NCBI GenBank assembly: GCA_030916665.1 | Contig: JAUPWC010000124.1 | Location: 1 to 9,313, forward strand | From: Verrucomicrobiota bacterium | GTDB lineage: Bacteria > Verrucomicrobiota > Verrucomicrobiia > Opitutales > Opitutaceae | Direction: 5' to 3' | Length of the DNA: 9,313 bases | Part shown: in pieces, positions 6,974 through 9,313 of the stretch | Layout: the number at the start of each line of letters is the position of its first letter | Numbering within the stretch: position 1 is the stretch's first letter | Made by a program: the position numbers and the translations under genes | Notes under the pieces: generated by a model | Seen by the model: only the letters and a program-made list of their open reading frames with translations | Database searches by the model: none | Told to the model about the DNA's origin: nothing

Positions 6974-7123
6974 TGCGGGGATGGCCGTAATCCAACCTCC
7001 AACCGGTGCCGCAAGGGAAGGCGCGAGTGCTCCATGGGCAGCAAATGCCAAAATCCGCGCAGGTTCGGCCTGGGCAGCCCTTGCGGGCGCATTTCCGGCG
7101 CGCGCAAGCGCGCTGCCCCCAGA
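6974..7123. other. Gap between TatD and flavoprotein genes
   Basis: These 150 bases lie downstream of the TatD stop and upstream of the flavoprotein start, both on the minus strand. The only structure seen is a weak inverted repeat, CTTGCG (7080-7085) with CGCAAG (7103-7108) and a few inner GC pairs. It lacks a T-run on the minus strand, so it is not a standard terminator. The gap is long enough for a promoter of the flavoprotein gene, but no convincing -35/-10 pair is seen. Confidence 0.4.
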
Positions 7124-7963
7124 TCAGAGGAATAGCCGCCGGAAATTTTGCTCCCCCTGGACTGCGAGCGTGTCGAGCGGGATGCCGCGCAGGGCAGCGA
7201 GTTGCTCGTAAGCGACGATGAGGTTGGCCGGGTGGTTGATTTCGCCTGCGGGACCGGCGGGCAGAGGGAAGCGGTTGTGTGCTGCAGCCGGCGGCTTGGT
7301 CGGGGCGTCGGTCTCGACGAGGAGCCGGTCGACGGGGATGGTTCGGAAGTTCTCCAATCGCGCCTGCATGCGTGGCTGGAGCAGCTCGACGTTGAAGGAG
7401 AAATACGCGCCGAGGTCGGCGAAGGCTTTTACCATCTCGGCCGGGCCGCCGTAGCCGTGCAGGAGAAAGCCACGGCTGGCGCGCGGGGCGGCCTTGAGCA
7501 CGTCGAGCAGCGCGCCGAAGGCCTGCACGCAGTGGATGGAGGCGGCGCGGTTGAATTCGGCGGCGAGGGCGAGTTGGGCGGCGAAGACTTCGCATTGTTC
7601 GTCCAATGGCGCCACGCGCAGGCCGGCGAGGCGCGGGTCGTCGGGCCGGATGCCGTCCACGATCCAGCGGTCGAGGCCGATTTCGCCGACGCCGGCGCCC
7701 GAATCGGCGATGAGGGTGGCGCGCAGTTTTGTGAGCCAGTCGCGCGTGCGGTTGCCGCAGTCCCAGGGGTGGACGCCGTGGCTGGGCAGGATCCACTCGT
7801 GCTCGCGCGCGAGGGCGGCGACGACGGGCCATTCCTCCTCGTTGGTGGCGTTGACGACGGCCCGGCGGAGCCCGATGGCCTGCAGACCGGCCTGGATGGT
7901 CGCCCGGTGCGGCGTCAGCGGGTCGAAGTGGAAGTGCTGGTGGGCGTCGTAAAGCGGAAGCAC
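7124..7963 (-). CDS. TatD family metal-dependent hydrolase
   Basis: TatD proteins are amidohydrolase-fold enzymes, with 3'-5' DNA exonuclease activity in characterised members, thought to act in DNA repair or quality control. Numbered from the GTG start, all six metal ligands can be placed: His8 and His10 (DAHQH), Glu94 (GEIGLDR), His144 (IHCVQAF), His169 (LLHGYGG) and Asp219 (ETDAP). The length of about 279 aa is slightly longer than the usual 260. The start is debatable. A TTG at 7987 gives eight more residues, but that stretch overlaps the degenerate 9-bp repeat at 7981-8007. The GTG at 7963 places DAHQH at residue 6, as in typical TatD proteins. Neither start has a clear ribosome binding site. 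It is the first gene of the minus-strand pair with the flavoprotein and is divergent from the DinD-like gene. Confidence 0.9.
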   Translation of the reverse strand: MLPLYDAHQHFHFDPLTPHRATIQAGLQAIGLRRAVVNATNEEEWPVVAALAREHEWILPSHGVHPWDCGNRTRDWLTKLRATLIADSGAGVGEIGLDRWIVDGIRPDDPRLAGLRVAPLDEQCEVFAAQLALAAEFNRAASIHCVQAFGALLDVLKAAPRASRGFLLHGYGGPAEMVKAFADLGAYFSFNVELLQPRMQARLENFRTIPVDRLLVETDAPTKPPAAAHNRFPLPAGPAGEINHPANLIVAYEQLAALRGIPLDTLAVQGEQNFRRLFL

Positions 7964-7980
7964 GATAGGGGAGAGGTAAC

Positions 7981-8007
7981 GGCGCAAGAGGCGGAAGACA
8001 CGGAAGA
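7981..8007 (+). repeat. Degenerate 9-bp purine-rich tandem repeat
   Basis: Three consecutive 9-mers are related: GGCGCAAGA (7981-7989), GGCGGAAGA (7990-7998) and CACGGAAGA (7999-8007). They sit in the divergent gap between the TatD and DinD-like genes. The block is short and degenerate, so chance is not excluded, but the phase is kept for all three units. Confidence 0.5.
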
Positions 8008-8065
8008 ATTTTGACTCGCCGCATCAAGACGAAGCGATGACTTTGGATTACGCAGCGGGCCGCTC

Positions 8066-8929
8066 ATGAAAACTCCCCCCGACATGGAAACCCGCATCGC
8101 CTTGTTTCAGAAGAAGGAAGTCCGAAAAACCATCCATCAGAACGAATGGTGGTTTGTCATCAACGACGTCGTCGCCGCGCTGACCGACTCGGTTAATCCG
8201 GCCGGCTACCTGAAAGACATGCGCAGGCGTGACGACTCCCTCTCCGCACTTTTCAAAGGGGGGGGGCAAATTGCCCCCCCCCTTTCATTGGAATTCTCCA
8301 CGCCCGGCGGACCGCAAAAGCTGCTCAGTTGGAACACCGAGGGTGTTTTCCGACTGATCCAGTCCATTCCGAGCCCCCAAGCCGAGCCGTTCAAGCGGTG
8401 GCTGGCCAAGGTCGGTTACGAGCGCGTGCAGGAAATCGAGGATCCTGAGCTGGCCACCAAGCGCACGCGGGTGATTTACCGGGCCAAGGGTTACTCCGAC
8501 GCCTGGATCGAGCGGCGCATGCGCAGCATCGCCATCCGGGATGAGCTGACCGACGAGTGGAAGAAGCGCGGCGTGAAGGAGCAGCGTGAATACTCGATCC
8601 TGACGGCCGAGATCGCCCAGGCCGCCTTCGGGCTCAACCCGGCCGAGCACGCCGCGCACAAGGGGCTCAAACGTCAGAACCTCCGCGATCACATGACGGA
8701 TCTGGAGCTGATCTTCTCCATGCTCGGCGAGGCGGCGACAACCGAGATCACACGCACGAAGGATGCGCAGGGCTTTCCCGGGAGTAAGACGGCCGCCAAG
8801 GAGGGCGGCACCGTCGCCGGCAACGCCCGGCGCGAACTGGAGAAGAAATCCGGCCGAAAGGTCGTAAGCCGGGAAAACTACCTTGTTGCGCCGGAGTCGG
8901 TGAAGCGGCTGAAAGCGAAGAAGAACTGA
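8066..8929 (+). CDS. BRO-N / DinD-like protein
   Basis: The N-terminal ~115 residues are a BRO-N domain, the DNA-binding module of phage antirepressors and baculovirus BRO proteins. WWFVINDVVAAL, GYLKDMRRRD and the well-conserved NTEGVFRLIQSIPSP and KRWLAKVGYERVQEIEDPELA region are visible. The C-terminal half resembles the DNA-damage-inducible protein DinD of E. coli, especially GLKRQNLRDHM at 200-210, then LGEAATTEI and GGTVAGNARRELE. E. coli DinD is SOS-induced and inhibits RecA filament activity; whether this protein does so is unknown. Codons for residues 64-73 (KGGGQIAPPL) are written with GGG and CCC only and form a perfect palindrome with G9 and C9 runs, unlike the GGC/CCG-rich surroundings. 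The ATG at 8066 is chosen; ATG 8084 is an alternative, and neither has a good ribosome binding site. No phage genes adjoin it. Confidence 0.82.
   Translation: MKTPPDMETRIALFQKKEVRKTIHQNEWWFVINDVVAALTDSVNPAGYLKDMRRRDDSLSALFKGGGQIAPPLSLEFSTPGGPQKLLSWNTEGVFRLIQSIPSPQAEPFKRWLAKVGYERVQEIEDPELATKRTRVIYRAKGYSDAWIERRMRSIAIRDELTDEWKKRGVKEQREYSILTAEIAQAAFGLNPAEHAAHKGLKRQNLRDHMTDLELIFSMLGEAATTEITRTKDAQGFPGSKTAAKEGGTVAGNARRELEKKSGRKVVSRENYLVAPESVKRLKAKKN
8255..8285. repeat. Perfect 15-bp palindrome with G9 and C9 runs inside the DinD-like gene
   Basis: The left arm (8255-8269) is AAA, nine G, C, AA. The right arm (8271-8285) is TT, G, nine C, TTT, its exact reverse complement about A8270. The G run is exactly three GGG glycine codons. 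Both mononucleotide tracts are long enough to be prone to slippage. Confidence 0.95.
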
Positions 8930-8945
8930 CGTCGGTTTTCGTGTG

Positions 8946-9024
8946 CCGGACCGTCCCGCCATTCACGCGGTGGCGCGGGTGCCGGTCCGTTGCAATAGGG
9001 CTCAAGTCCGGGCCGGAAGGAGCC
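8946..9024 (+). other. Structured leader or stem-loop region of unknown role
   Basis: The 134-base gap after the DinD-like gene holds two consecutive inverted repeats. The first is long: CGGACCG (8947-8953) pairs with CGGTCCG (8983-8989), and inside it CCCGC (8955-8959) pairs with GCGGG (8975-8979), with a small CAC/GTG tip. The second is GGCTC (8999-9003) with GAGCC (9020-9024), enclosing TCCG/CGGA around a 3-nt loop. No T-run follows either, so they are not standard terminators. The region ends 21 bases before the ribosome binding site of the next gene, which suits a 5' leader or small RNA. It matches no riboswitch class I can name; the first stem could instead end the DinD-like transcript. 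Confidence 0.45.
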
Positions 9025-9045
9025 GTTATGGGGTGAAACCAAACC

Positions 9046-9055
9046 AAGGAAGGAA
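9046..9055 (+). promoter_or_regulatory. Strong ribosome binding site of the last gene
   Basis: AAGGAAGGAA lies eight bases before the ATG at 9064. It is the clearest Shine-Dalgarno in the window and supports this start for the unrecognised truncated gene, possibly indicating good expression. Confidence 0.7.
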
Positions 9056-9063
9056 CCACGTCC

Positions 9064-9313
9064 ATGACGGACAACATGATCATCGACATCCCCGAACTGC
9101 GCCTGCCGCGAGACATGGCCTGGCGCGTCAAGTTCATCGAAGCGGTCGAGGACCACGCCCGCAAACTCGGCATCCACGGTCGTTTCAAGGTACCGCGTTT
9201 CTTTGGCTACTATTTCACCGGTCAGCGCGCGGTCGTCGTGGCCGGCCTGTGGACCGTGCTGGTGGACGACGCCGAGCTGCTGCGCCGCCTGCGCCTCACG
9301 GTCGAGAAGATCA
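9064..9313 (+). CDS. Hypothetical protein, truncated by the window edge
   Basis: An open frame begins with ATG at 9064 (MTDNMIIDIPELRLPRDM) and stays open to the last base, giving 83 codons with no stop. Codon use is typical of the other genes, with G/C in third positions, and a strong ribosome binding site precedes it, so it is very likely a real gene. The visible part is soluble and mixed in charge. It holds a helix-like segment around MAWRVKFIEAVEDHARKLG, a basic aromatic patch (RFKVPRFFGYYF), a short hydrophobic strand (AVVVAGLWTVLVDD) and a leucine/arginine-rich helix (LLRRLRL). I recognise no family. The preceding structured region may be its leader. Nothing can be said about function without the remaining sequence. 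Confidence 0.7.
   Translation, partial: MTDNMIIDIPELRLPRDMAWRVKFIEAVEDHARKLGIHGRFKVPRFFGYYFTGQRAVVVAGLWTVLVDDAELLRRLRLTVEKI

Noticed and set aside
7148..8014. Plus-strand frame of 288 codons opposite TatD
   Set aside because: It is antisense to all six TatD metal-ligand motifs and has no recognisable domain of its own.
5880..8027. Very long minus-strand frame (about 715 codons) spanning the TatD and flavoprotein genes
   Set aside because: It is a shifted frame of two well-supported genes and is mostly Arg/Ala/Pro low-complexity sequence, typical of GC-rich shadow frames.
8066..8929. Prophage remnant or phage antirepressor module
   Set aside because: Only a single BRO-N/DinD-like gene is present, with no integrase, repressor, att repeats or other phage genes nearby; such genes also occur alone in chromosomes.
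8999..9024. Possible SRP RNA because of a GGAAGGAGC-like stretch
   Set aside because: The conserved domain IV loop and the asymmetric internal loop of bacterial SRP RNA cannot be laid out; the match is a few bases only.
1..9313. CRISPR array, tRNA or rRNA gene, insertion sequence
   Set aside because: No regularly spaced repeats, no cloverleaf or rRNA-like sequence and no transposase frame were seen on either strand.

Overview
The window is a GC-rich, gene-dense bacterial chromosome segment with short intergenic gaps. It carries nine complete genes, plus one gene that runs off the right edge. The gene set and base composition suggest an environmental Verrucomicrobiota, possibly Opitutaceae. 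The main hints are an Hsp33 with a divergent N-terminal half, a long nitronate monooxygenase-like protein and a weak or absent Shine-Dalgarno at most starts. This placement is inference; no rRNA or marker gene is present to fix it.

Layout, left to right. (1) 3-599 (+): MsrA, a methionine sulfoxide reductase with an export signal. (2) 691-1560 (-): a membrane sterol desaturase/fatty acid hydroxylase-family protein, ending in a clear rho-independent terminator at 638-667. (3) 1648-2697 (+): a family 2 glycosyltransferase with an extra C-terminal domain, divergent from the desaturase. (4) 2739-5494 (+): a tight four-gene run of hslO (Hsp33), pnuC, a stand-alone NadR-type kinase and tcdA, with start/stop overlaps at two of the three junctions. 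(5) 5537-7963 (-): a TatD-family hydrolase followed by a nitronate monooxygenase-family flavoprotein, convergent with tcdA across a hairpin at 5497-5528. (6) 8066-8929 (+): a BRO-N/DinD-like protein, the most accessory-looking gene here, carrying a perfect G9/C9 palindrome inside its reading frame. (7) 8946-9024: an unexplained stem-loop region, followed by an unrecognised gene from 9064 to beyond the right edge.

How the genes fit together. PnuC imports nicotinamide riboside and the NadR-type kinase would phosphorylate and trap it as NMN, so these two form a minimal NAD-precursor salvage pair. They sit between a redox-activated chaperone (Hsp33) and the enzyme that cyclises the t6A tRNA modification (TcdA). 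With MsrA this gives a mild redox/protein-repair flavour, but apart from the pnuC-kinase pair a functional link is only suggested by proximity.

The most notable non-gene signals are the G9/C9 palindrome in the DinD-like gene, two tandem 8-bp/3-nt hairpins that form the end of pnuC, related hairpins at two gene ends, a degenerate 9-bp tandem repeat beside the TatD gene, and the structured stretch before the last gene. No convincing novel multi-gene system (defence system, CRISPR, toxin-antitoxin pair or transposon) is visible.
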